Source: Microbacterium soli
Lineage (GTDB): Bacteria > Actinomycetota > Actinomycetes > Actinomycetales > Microbacteriaceae
NCBI RefSeq assembly: GCF_039539005.1
Contig: NZ_BAABCP010000001.1
Span: 1,550,001-1,614,000, forward strand
DNA: 64,000 nucleotides
Reading direction: 5' to 3'
Shown: piece by piece, positions 52,507 through 60,834 of the stretch
How the letters are laid out: the number at the start of each line of letters is the position of its first letter
How positions within the stretch are numbered: position 1 is the stretch's first letter
Program-made: the position numbers and the translations under genes
Notes under the pieces: model-generated
The model's input: only the letters and a program-made list of their open reading frames with translations
What the model was told of the DNA's origin: nothing
Databases searched by the model: none

Positions 52507-54339
52507 TCAGGCGTGCTGCGTGTCCCCTGGACCGTCGTCGTTCCCGGGGTCGGTGTGTTCGGCACCGTCGTGCTCGGTCCCGGCGGTCTGTCCGTCGGTC
52601 TGCGCCCCGGCGGTCGGCTGCTCGGCGGCGGGAACAGGACCATAGGGGTAGTCCGGCGCAGGACCGTCGAAGAAGCGGCTGGCGGCGCTGGACAGCGTGG
52701 TGCGCATCGCGGCGAGCCGGGGGTCCTCCTCGGCGTCGTCGACGGCGGAGTCGTCGTCGTCACCGTCCGACAGCACCGGCGTGAGCACGGAGATCTCCTC
52801 GGTGGCGGGCACGACCTGCTCCGAGTCCTCGGCGGCGGCCGATACCGGGATGCCGGTGATCAGCGAGGTGAATGTCGGGCTCTCCGCCGCGGGGATTGAT
52901 ACGGCGTCGGTGGCCTGCGGCAGCACCTCGCCGGCGTCCGCCGGGCGCGCATCGGATGCCGTGGGCTCCGCATCCGGGGCGATGGCGTGATCCGCGGTCG
53001 GGGTCGTCGTGTCCTGTGCCGAGCCGCCCGTCTCGGGCGTCGCCGTCTCCGCATCCGGTGCCGGCGCCTCGGCATCCGTCGTAGCGGACTCGGCGACCGG
53101 CGCGTGGGGATCGGCCGACGTCGGACCCCACAGGCTGCGGATGTCATGGCGCAGCGTGTCGTCCTGATCCTCCGGCGTGGTCGGGGACGGAACCGCTGCC
53201 CCGGTCTCCGCATCGGCGTCGGGGTGTGCGTCCTCTGTCCGGGGGACGTCCTCGGCGGCATCCGTCGTCCCCTGTGCATCCGACGTCGGTGCTGCATCCG
53301 CCGCCGGTGCCGCCTCGTCTGCGGCAGGTGCGGGCGCCGCCGTCTCCGACGGGGGCGCTGTCGGCGTCTCGGCGTCGGTCGGGGGCGTGGCCTGCGCGGC
53401 GTGCGCCACCGGATTGGCCGTCTCGTTCAGGCGCGGACTGTCCGCGCGGCGACCGTAGACGAGATCGAGGAAGACGTCCTCCAGGCTCGGCCCACGCTGC
53501 TGCAGCAACGTCAGCGGGACGGCCGCGGCCGCGGTGATCGCGCCGACGGCGGCGGCATTCGAGTCCCGCACCGTCACGCCCGAGCGCAGCACGTCGAAGT
53601 TCAGCTTCGCCGCGGACAGCGCGGTGATCAGCTGCGCGCGGTTCTCGGCGTCCACGATGACCGCCCCTCCGGAGGGGTCGGCGAGCTTCTCGATCGGTCC
53701 GGAGTATGCGGCGCGGCCCTTCGAGAGCACCACGACGTTGTCGGCGACCTGCTCGATCTCGCTGAGCACGTGCGAGGAGACCAGCACCGTGCGCCCCTCG
53801 TCGGCGAGGCGGCGCATGAGCAGGCGCATCCAGCGGATGCCCTCCGGGTCGAGGCCGTTGGCGGGCTCGTCGAGCACGAGCACGCCGGGGTCGCCCAGCA
53901 GCGCCGTCGCGATGGCCAGGCGCTGGCGCATGCCCAGGGAGTAGCTGCCGATCCGGGTGTCGGCGTCGTCCTGCAGGCCGACCAGGCGCAGCACCTCCTC
54001 GATGCGGGAGGAGGGGATGCCGTTGGCTCGGGCGGCGATCAGCAGCTGACGTGCGGCGGTGCGGCGCGGGCGGTAGTCGGCCTCCTCCAGGACGGCGCCG
54101 ATGGTGCGCAGCGGGTTGCGCAGCTCGGAGTAGCTCGAGCCCCCGATCGTGGCGGTCCCCGAAGTCGGGCGGATCTGGCCGAGCAGCATCCGCAGCGATG
54201 TCGTCTTGCCCGCGCCGTTCGGTCCGAGGAAGCCGGTGACGATGCCCGGCTCGACGCGCACGGACAGGTCGGAGACCGCGGTCACCGCGCCGAAGCGCTT
54301 TGTGACCCGGTCGAACTCGAGCACCTGTCCTGCGGGCAT
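52507..54339 (-). CDS. ABC transporter ATP-binding protein with long disordered C-terminal tail
   Basis: The protein is 610 aa. Residues 1-240 form a standard ABC-2-type ATPase domain: Walker A LGPNGAGKTTSLR, signature SYSLGMRQRLAIA, Walker B VLVLDEPANGLDPEG and H-loop SSHVLSEIEQVA. A further domain to about 310 resembles the C-terminal part of drug/bacteriocin exporters. From about residue 320 to the end the sequence is Ala/Pro/Glu/Asp/Thr-rich and low-complexity, with a conserved-looking AMRTTLSSAASRFFDGP patch near residue 550. No ABC-2 permease is adjacent. The tail doubles the normal length and could bind partners. Confidence 0.88.
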   Translation of the reverse strand: MPAGQVLEFDRVTKRFGAVTAVSDLSVRVEPGIVTGFLGPNGAGKTTSLRMLLGQIRPTSGTATIGGSSYSELRNPLRTIGAVLEEADYRPRRTAARQLLIAARANGIPSSRIEEVLRLVGLQDDADTRIGSYSLGMRQRLAIATALLGDPGVLVLDEPANGLDPEGIRWMRLLMRRLADEGRTVLVSSHVLSEIEQVADNVVVLSKGRAAYSGPIEKLADPSGGAVIVDAENRAQLITALSAAKLNFDVLRSGVTVRDSNAAAVGAITAAAAVPLTLLQQRGPSLEDVFLDLVYGRRADSPRLNETANPVAHAAQATPPTDAETPTAPPSETAAPAPAADEAAPAADAAPTSDAQGTTDAAEDVPRTEDAHPDADAETGAAVPSPTTPEDQDDTLRHDIRSLWGPTSADPHAPVAESATTDAEAPAPDAETATPETGGSAQDTTTPTADHAIAPDAEPTASDARPADAGEVLPQATDAVSIPAAESPTFTSLITGIPVSAAAEDSEQVVPATEEISVLTPVLSDGDDDDSAVDDAEEDPRLAAMRTTLSSAASRFFDGPAPDYPYGPVPAAEQPTAGAQTDGQTAGTEHDGAEHTDPGNDDGPGDTQHA

Positions 54340-54458
54340 GACAGCCTCCCCTTTTCCGGTCGATCCTCCCCATCTTCGCGGAAAACCTGGGAATTCGGCG
54401 TCTCACCTGCCGGAGAACCCGATCCTGGCGCGAGAACACGGCCGAATCGCCGTGCGGG

Positions 54459-54464
54459 TAGCCT
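54459..54464 (+). promoter_or_regulatory. -10 box of a leaderless gene
   Basis: TAGCCT is followed by 7 nt and the GTG at 54472. No ribosome binding site is visible, matching the leaderless pattern. Confidence 0.5.
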
Positions 54465-54471
54465 GGCGATC

Positions 54472-55530
54472 GTGACAGATGCCGAAGCCGCCACCGTACT
54501 CGTCCGCACCGAGAACTCCCTGGGACGGATCACTCTGAACCGTCCGCGGGCCATCAACGCCCTGGACCTGGACATGATCGAACGCATCACCGCGGCGCTG
54601 AAGGCCTGGTCGGACGACGCCGGCATCGAGACCGTGCTCATCGACGGGGAGGGCGAGCGCGGCTTCTGCGCGGGTGGCGATGTGCGCGCGCTGTACGAGC
54701 ACATCGTCGGCGGGCATCCGGGCGACATCGCCGGGTTCTTCCGCGCGGAGTATGCGATGAACGCCCTCATCGCCGAGTATCCGAAGCCGATCGTCGTCTT
54801 CGCCGACGGCATCACGATGGGCGGCGGCATCGGGCTGGCGGGCCACGCCGCGGTGCGCATCGTCACGGAGCGGTCGAAGCTCGCGATGCCGGAGACCCGC
54901 ATCGGCTTCACCCCCGATGTCGGCGGCACCTGGCTGCTGGGCCGCGCACCGGGGCGGCTGGGGGAGTACCTCGGCCTGACCGGGCAGAGCATGACCGGGG
55001 CGGATGCCGTGCAGCTCGGCTTCGCCGACCATTACGTGCCCTCGGAGAACCTGGACGCGCTGCGCGAGGCGCTGGCCCGGCGCGCCGACCCCGGCACGCT
55101 CGACGAGATGGTGCTGCTGTTCGACGAGACCCCCGGCCCGTCACCCCTGCTGGCCGCGCGGGAGTGGATCGACGAGGCGTTCTCCGCGCCGACCCTGCGG
55201 GAGATCGTGGAGCGGCTGCGGGCCTCGGATGCCGAGGGTGCCGCCGCAGCGCTCGCCGTGCTCGGCGAACTGGCGCCCACGGGCCTGGCCGTGACGCTGG
55301 ACGCCGTGCGCGAGGCCCGCGGCATGCGCGGCGTGCGCGAGGCGCTGGAGGGAGAGTACCGCCGGGTGATGTGGTTCGGCACCCACCCCGATCTGGTGGA
55401 GGGCATCCGCGCGCAGCTCGTCGACAAGGACCGCGACCCGCACTGGAGGCCGGCGACCATCGCCGACCTCGGCGAGGACCCCGGTGCCGCCGCACGCGAG
55501 TTCATCCCCGCCGTGCCGCTGTTCGAGTGA
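54472..55530 (+). CDS. Enoyl-CoA hydratase/3-hydroxyisobutyryl-CoA hydrolase family protein
   Basis: This 352-aa crotonase-fold protein has VLIDGEGERGFCAGGDVRAL (oxyanion hole and CoA-binding loop) and ITMGGGIGLAGHAAVRIVTE, followed by MPETRIGFTPDVGGTWLL. The length and the GFTPDVGG motif favour the 3-hydroxyisobutyryl-CoA hydrolase branch used in valine breakdown. Simple enoyl-CoA hydratases are about 260 aa. It starts at GTG 54472, directly behind a -10 box, divergent from the ABC ATPase. No other valine-degradation gene is adjacent. Confidence 0.85.
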   Translation: MTDAEAATVLVRTENSLGRITLNRPRAINALDLDMIERITAALKAWSDDAGIETVLIDGEGERGFCAGGDVRALYEHIVGGHPGDIAGFFRAEYAMNALIAEYPKPIVVFADGITMGGGIGLAGHAAVRIVTERSKLAMPETRIGFTPDVGGTWLLGRAPGRLGEYLGLTGQSMTGADAVQLGFADHYVPSENLDALREALARRADPGTLDEMVLLFDETPGPSPLLAAREWIDEAFSAPTLREIVERLRASDAEGAAAALAVLGELAPTGLAVTLDAVREARGMRGVREALEGEYRRVMWFGTHPDLVEGIRAQLVDKDRDPHWRPATIADLGEDPGAAAREFIPAVPLFE

Positions 55531-55533
55531 TCG

Positions 55534-56706
55534 TCAGGCGCGCGCGGAGGCGATGAGCTCCCGCAGACGTGCGACGTGGGCGGCGGCGACGCGGTCGCGC
55601 GCGTAGGCGAGGGCGCCTGCACGGGGGGCATCCAGGAGCGAGCGGTCGGCCTCCAGGCTCAGGACGAGCTCGGCCAGACCCTCGGCATCCGGGGTCGGCG
55701 TCAGTAGCGCGGCCTCCCCGAACTCCCCGCCCAGCACCGGGTCGCTGACGATCACGGGGCGACCGTGCGCGAAGGCCTCCAGCGCCACCATCGGCTGGTT
55801 GTCGAAGCCCAGGGAGGTGATGAGTGCGGCATCCGCGGCATCCATCAGCTCCGCCACCCGGTCACCGGGGACCGAACCGTGGAACGCGACTCCCGGCACG
55901 GGCCGGTGCGTGCCGCCCGCGACGTCGAGGTGGACGCGCCCCTCGCCCAGGCGCGCGACGACGGCGCGCATCGCGTCCAGCGCCACCTCCACGCGCTTCT
56001 CCGGCGCGAAGCGCGCGACCCACAGCAGTCGCAGCGGTCCGTCGGTGGACGGCGGCGTCGCCTGCAGAGGCTGTGCGACGTTGGAGAACGCCTCCACGCG
56101 ACCGGCGCCCGCCCTCCGCAGCGCCTCCGCCTGGTGCCGGGAGGGGGAGAGCACGATGTCGGCGCGCTGCGCGACCCGCAGGGTCATGGTGCGCAGCGCA
56201 TTGTCCAGCGGGTGACTTCCGGTGCATCGGCCGCCGTCGCGGATGCCGGTGAGCGCGGCGTGCACGCGTGAGACCAGCGGCGCGAACGGGGCCAGCACGG
56301 CGGGCGCACGCCAGAAGAACGTGTGCACGGTGTGCAGCACGGGGATGCCGAGTCGTTTCCCGACGGCCAGGGCGGCGGCCGCCAGCGCGAACTCCGAGTG
56401 CACGACGATCGCGCCCACGTCGTGCCTGCGCACGGTCGCCGTGATCAGCGGCTCGAGGTCCCTCGCACGACCCAGCAGCGGCAGATCCAGCACGGGGATG
56501 GTGCCGCGGCGCGGAGGCGCGATGGTGACGACGCCCTCGGCGGTCGGTTCATCGGCATCCGGAGCCAGCACGACGACCGGCACGCCCTCCTCCGCGAGCG
56601 CCTGCGCCTGCCGCACGAAGGCGGTCTGGGCGCCGCCGAGGTACCGCAGCGAGTAGTCGCACACCAGCAGCACCGCCCCGGGGGCGTCGGACGGTCGCGG
56701 TGGCAT
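55534..56706 (-). CDS. GT4-type glycosyltransferase
   Basis: This 390-aa protein has the GT-B layout: an N-terminal domain starting PGAVLLVCDYSLRYLGGAQT and the Rossmann-like C-terminal half with GPLRLLWVARFAPEKRVEVA and GFDNQPMVALEAFAHGRPVI. This places it in family GT4. The ExxxxxxxE active-site pattern at the acceptor/donor site is only partly clear (ALEAFAHGRPVIVSD). It would transfer a sugar from an activated nucleotide donor to an envelope or small-molecule acceptor. The ATG at 56706 is chosen; the upstream frame is basic and unsupported. Its stop is 3 nt from the end of the crotonase-fold gene, so the two are convergent. Confidence 0.85.
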   Translation of the reverse strand: MPPRPSDAPGAVLLVCDYSLRYLGGAQTAFVRQAQALAEEGVPVVVLAPDADEPTAEGVVTIAPPRRGTIPVLDLPLLGRARDLEPLITATVRRHDVGAIVVHSEFALAAAALAVGKRLGIPVLHTVHTFFWRAPAVLAPFAPLVSRVHAALTGIRDGGRCTGSHPLDNALRTMTLRVAQRADIVLSPSRHQAEALRRAGAGRVEAFSNVAQPLQATPPSTDGPLRLLWVARFAPEKRVEVALDAMRAVVARLGEGRVHLDVAGGTHRPVPGVAFHGSVPGDRVAELMDAADAALITSLGFDNQPMVALEAFAHGRPVIVSDPVLGGEFGEAALLTPTPDAEGLAELVLSLEADRSLLDAPRAGALAYARDRVAAAHVARLRELIASARA

Positions 56707-56878
56707 GCCTGCGAGTCTATTCGCGACGGCGCGGGGCCGCCGCCTCGCAGGGCGGAGCATCGACTCGTCGTTGCGCTCACAGCGAATGTCCACCTCGCGG
56801 GGGATACGGATCCGAGCAGTTCGTGGCACGCTGTTCTGTGGCCGTTCCCCGGCCCTGATCCCTGAAGGAAGTCCGCTC

Positions 56879-58606
56879 GTGCTCGGAAAGATCCTCGTCC
56901 GCTACCTCAGAAGGTACTGGTGGCTGCTGCTGCTGGTCGTGGTGCTGCAGTTCGCCAGTGTGATGGCGTCGCTGAACCTGCCCGAGATCAACGCCGACAT
57001 CATCAACAACGGCGTCGCCAAGGCCGACATCGGCTACATCTGGGCGCGCGGCGGATTCATGCTGCTGGTGTCGTTCGGGCAGATCGTCGCCTCCATCCTC
57101 GCGACGCTCTTCGCCGCGCGCATGGCGATGGCGGCCGGCCGCGACATCCGCGCCGACGTGTTCTCCCGGGTGAGCGGGTTCTCCGAGCGCGAGGTCGCGC
57201 AGTTCGGCGCGGGATCGCTCATCACCCGCAACACCAACGACGTGCAGCAGGTGCAGATGCTGGCGATGATGGGGGCGACGATGTTCGTCACCGCTCCGCT
57301 GCTGGCCATCGGCGGCATCATCAAGGCCATCCAGACCGATGTCGGCCTCAGCTGGCTGATCGCCGTGTCCGTGCCGGTGCTGCTGATCATCGCCGTGCTC
57401 ATCATCGGCCGCATGGTGCCGCTGTTCCGCGCCAACCAGCGCAAGCTCGACGACGTGAACCGCATCATGCGCGAACAGCTCACCGGCGTGCGCGTCGTGC
57501 GCGCGTTCGTGCGCGAGCGGATCGAGGAGCGCCGGTTCCGCGAGGTCAACACCGACCTCATGGTGCTCGGCCGCAACATCGGGTCGCTGTTCGTGCTCAT
57601 GTTCCCGCTGTTCATGCTGGTGCTCAACGTGACGGTCGTGGCGGTCATCTGGTTCGGCGGCGTCGAGATCAACCTCGGCAACGCCGAGATCGGGACGATC
57701 TTCGCGTTCATGCAGTACATCGGCCAGATCATGATGGGCGTGATCATGTCCAGTTTCATGGCCATGATGATCCCGCGTGCGGCCGTCTCCGCCGAGCGCG
57801 TGGCGGAGGTCCTCGACACGGAGTCGTCGATGACCCGCCCCGACGACGGCGTCGTCGTGCCGCCGACCCCCGGAGAGGTCGTCTTCGAGGATGTGGAGTT
57901 CACCTACCCCGGTGCCGAGGCCCCCGTGCTCACGGGCATCAGCTTCCGGGCCGAGCCCGGTGAGACCGTCGCCGTCATCGGCTCCACCGGCTCGGGCAAG
58001 ACCACACTCGTCTCGCTCATCCCCCGTCTGTTCGACGTGACCGGCGGATCCGTCTCGGTCGGCGGCGTCGACGTGCGCGAAGCCGATCTGGACGCGCTGT
58101 GGCGCGGCATCGGCCTGGTGCCGCAGCGTCCCTTCCTGTTCACCGGCACCGTGGCCTCCAACCTCCGCTACGGCCGCGAGGACGCCACCGACGCGGAGCT
58201 CTGGGAGGCGCTGGAGATCGCCCAGGGACGTGACTTCGTCGAGGAGATGCCCGAGGGCCTCGACTCGCACATCGCGCAGGGCGGCACGAACGTCTCCGGC
58301 GGGCAGCGGCAGCGGCTGGCGATCGCCCGCGCCATCGTGCACCGTCCCCGGATCCTCGTCTTCGACGACTCGTTCTCGGCTCTGGATCTGACGACGGATG
58401 CCAGGCTCCGGCAGGCGCTGTGGCGGGAGCTGCCGGATGTCACCAAGATCGTCGTCGCCCAGCGCGTGTCGACCATCACGGATGCCGATCGCATCGTCGT
58501 CCTCGACGACGGGGCGGTGGTGGGCGTCGGCACGCATGACGAGCTACTCGCCTCCAACGAGACCTACAAGGAGATCGTCGTGTCGCAGCTGGGGGTGGAC
58601 GCGTGA
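56879..58606 (+). CDS. ABC exporter subunit with degenerate ATP site
   Basis: The 575-aa protein has an N-terminal six-helix transmembrane domain and a C-terminal ATPase: Walker A IGSTGSGKTTL, signature NVSGGQRQRLAIARAI, Walker B ILVFDDSFSALD and VVAQRVSTI. The catalytic Glu after Walker B is Asp and the H-loop His is Gln, as in the inactive half of heterodimeric exporters. The GTG at 56879 has GAAGGAA upstream. Its stop overlaps the partner's start by GTGA (58603-58606). The two are a matched pair; drug, lipid or peptide export are all possible. Confidence 0.9.
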   Translation: MLGKILVRYLRRYWWLLLLVVVLQFASVMASLNLPEINADIINNGVAKADIGYIWARGGFMLLVSFGQIVASILATLFAARMAMAAGRDIRADVFSRVSGFSEREVAQFGAGSLITRNTNDVQQVQMLAMMGATMFVTAPLLAIGGIIKAIQTDVGLSWLIAVSVPVLLIIAVLIIGRMVPLFRANQRKLDDVNRIMREQLTGVRVVRAFVRERIEERRFREVNTDLMVLGRNIGSLFVLMFPLFMLVLNVTVVAVIWFGGVEINLGNAEIGTIFAFMQYIGQIMMGVIMSSFMAMMIPRAAVSAERVAEVLDTESSMTRPDDGVVVPPTPGEVVFEDVEFTYPGAEAPVLTGISFRAEPGETVAVIGSTGSGKTTLVSLIPRLFDVTGGSVSVGGVDVREADLDALWRGIGLVPQRPFLFTGTVASNLRYGREDATDAELWEALEIAQGRDFVEEMPEGLDSHIAQGGTNVSGGQRQRLAIARAIVHRPRILVFDDSFSALDLTTDARLRQALWRELPDVTKIVVAQRVSTITDADRIVVLDDGAVVGVGTHDELLASNETYKEIVVSQLGVDA

Positions 58607-60771
58607 GCGCCGCGACGTCATCGGAGCAGACCACGGCCGCCGAGCGGGAGGAGCTCGAGCAGGCGGAACGGGCCCGGCAGGGCGGCGGAGGGATGCACGG
58701 CGGCGGCGCGCCGGGGAAGGCCGACCACTTCGGCCCGAGCTTCCGGCGCATGATCGGACTGCTGCGCCCCGCGGCCGGCTGGTTCGTGCTGGTGTCCTTC
58801 TTCGGCGCCATCGGCGTGGTGCTCTCGGTCGCGGCGCCGAAGATCCTCGGCGAGGCGACGAACATCGTCTACGAGGGCTTCATCTCCATGGTGCTCGGCG
58901 ACGGGGGGTTCCCCGCAGGGACCAGCCGGGACCAGGTGGTGGCGGGGCTGCGCCAGGCCGACCAGGGCACGTTCGCCGACATGGTCTCGGCCATGGCCGA
59001 CTTCAAGGTCGGGGACGGCGTCGACTTCGAGCGGCTGCGCTGGATCATCCTCGCGGTGATGGCGATCTACATCCTCTCGGCGGTGCTGAGCTGGCTGCAG
59101 GGGTACGTCATCAACGTCATCATGGTCCGCACCATGTGGCGCCTGCGCGAGGACGTCGAGGCGAAGATCAACCGCCTGCCGCTGTCGTACTTCGACAGGG
59201 TGCAGCGCGGTGAGCTGATCTCACGGGTGACCAACGACATCGACAACATCACGCAGACCATGCAGCAGTCGCTGTCGGGTGCGTTGACCTCGGTGCTCAC
59301 CGTCGTGGGCGTGCTGATCATGATGTTCTCGATCTCGTGGCAGCTGGCGCTGGTCGCCCTGGTGTCGCTGCCGCTCATGGGGATCATCTTCGGCGTCATC
59401 GGTCCGCGCTCGCAGAAGGCGTTCGGCATCCAGTGGCGCAAGGTCGGCCGTCTGAACGCGCGCGTCGAGGAGGCCTTCTCCGGTCACGCCCTCGTGAAGG
59501 TCTTCGGCCGTGAGCAGGACGCCCTCGACCGCTTCCAGGAGGAGAACGAGGAGCTGTTCCAGGCGAGCTTCAAGGCGCAGTTCCTGTCGGGCGTGATCAT
59601 GCCCGCCATGACCTTCGTCGGCAACCTGCAGTATGTCGGCATCGCCGTGCTCGGCGGGCTGATGGTGGCGGGCGGCGGTCTGCGCCTGGGCGACGTGCAG
59701 GCGTTCATCCAGTACTCGCAGCAGTTCAGCCAGCCGCTCAGCGAGCTGGGCGGCATGGCGGCCGTCGTGCAGTCCGGGACGGCGTCGGCCGAGCGCGTGT
59801 TCGACTTCCTGGATGCCGAGGAGCAGGATCCGGATGCCGAGGATGCGCCCACCGTGGACGGCGGGCGGGGCGTCATCGAGTTCGACCACGTCGTGTTCTC
59901 GTACAGCGAGGACCGCCCGCTGATCCAGGACCTGTCGTTCCGTGTCGAGCCGGGTCAGACGGTGGCCATCGTGGGGCCGACGGGTGCGGGCAAGACGACG
60001 CTCGTGAACCTCATCATGCGGTTCTACGAGCTGGACTCCGGCCGCATCCTCCTCGACGGGCAGGACATCGCCGAGATGGCGCGAGACGACCTGCGCCGCC
60101 GCACCGGGATGGTGCTGCAGGACCCGTGGCTGTTCGGCGGGACGATCCGCGACAACATCCGGTACGGCAGCGAGACGGCATCCGACGAGGAGATCGTGGC
60201 CGCGGCGGAGGCGACCTACGTCGACCGATTCGTGCACTCGCTCCCCGAGGGATACGACACGGTGCTCGACGAGGAGGCCTCCAACGTCTCCGCCGGAGAA
60301 CGGCAGCTCATCACGATCGCCCGGGCGTTCGTGGCGCAGCCGTCGATCCTCATCCTCGACGAGGCCACCAGCGCCGTCGACACCCGCACCGAACTGCTGC
60401 TGCAGCACGCCATGGCGGCGCTGCGCGAGGGGCGCACCTCCTTCGTCATCGCGCACCGGCTGTCCACGATCCGCGACGCCGACCTCATCCTCGTGATGGA
60501 GCACGGCGACATCGTCGAGCAGGGCAACCACGACTCGCTCATCGCCGCGCAGGGCGCCTACTGGCGGCTCTACCAGTCGCAGTTCGAGCAGGCCGCGACC
60601 GACATCGACGCCGAGGAGGCGCTCACGGGCTCCACCCCGGTGGTCGTCACCGGCGACGCGGATGACGAGGCCGTCGCGCAGGCACCGGACGCTGCGCGGT
60701 TCGCGGATGCCGTGCGGGACGCCGAGTCCTCGGCATCCGACCTCCCCCATCCGCGTCCCGACCTCCGCTGA
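58603..60771 (+). CDS. ABC exporter subunit with canonical ATP site
   Basis: The protein is 722 aa. After a cytoplasmic Glu/Gly-rich N-terminus (about 45 residues) there are six transmembrane helices, then an ATPase with Walker A VGPTGAGKTTL, signature NVSAGERQLITIARAF, Walker B ILILDEATSAVDT and VIAHRLSTI. The Glu and His of the active site are present, but the signature is degenerate (SAGE). Combined with the partner at 56879 this gives one working and one degenerate site. An extended acidic C-terminal tail of about 60 residues follows. A strong terminator follows at 60792. Confidence 0.92.
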   Translation: MSAATSSEQTTAAEREELEQAERARQGGGGMHGGGAPGKADHFGPSFRRMIGLLRPAAGWFVLVSFFGAIGVVLSVAAPKILGEATNIVYEGFISMVLGDGGFPAGTSRDQVVAGLRQADQGTFADMVSAMADFKVGDGVDFERLRWIILAVMAIYILSAVLSWLQGYVINVIMVRTMWRLREDVEAKINRLPLSYFDRVQRGELISRVTNDIDNITQTMQQSLSGALTSVLTVVGVLIMMFSISWQLALVALVSLPLMGIIFGVIGPRSQKAFGIQWRKVGRLNARVEEAFSGHALVKVFGREQDALDRFQEENEELFQASFKAQFLSGVIMPAMTFVGNLQYVGIAVLGGLMVAGGGLRLGDVQAFIQYSQQFSQPLSELGGMAAVVQSGTASAERVFDFLDAEEQDPDAEDAPTVDGGRGVIEFDHVVFSYSEDRPLIQDLSFRVEPGQTVAIVGPTGAGKTTLVNLIMRFYELDSGRILLDGQDIAEMARDDLRRRTGMVLQDPWLFGGTIRDNIRYGSETASDEEIVAAAEATYVDRFVHSLPEGYDTVLDEEASNVSAGERQLITIARAFVAQPSILILDEATSAVDTRTELLLQHAMAALREGRTSFVIAHRLSTIRDADLILVMEHGDIVEQGNHDSLIAAQGAYWRLYQSQFEQAATDIDAEEALTGSTPVVVTGDADDEAVAQAPDAARFADAVRDAESSASDLPHPRPDLR

Positions 60772-60791
60772 GAACGGCGGCCGAGCCGCAC

Positions 60792-60829
60792 GTGAGACGC
60801 CCGTCCCCGTTCGGAGACGGGCGTCTCAC
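60792..60829. terminator. Bidirectional 14-bp stem-loop terminator
   Basis: GTGAGACGCCCGTC (60792-60805) and GACGGGCGTCTCAC (60816-60829) are exact complements around a 10-nt loop. It lies between the convergent exporter gene and the carboxypeptidase gene, so it can serve both. Confidence 0.8.
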
Positions 60830-60834
60830 GGAGA

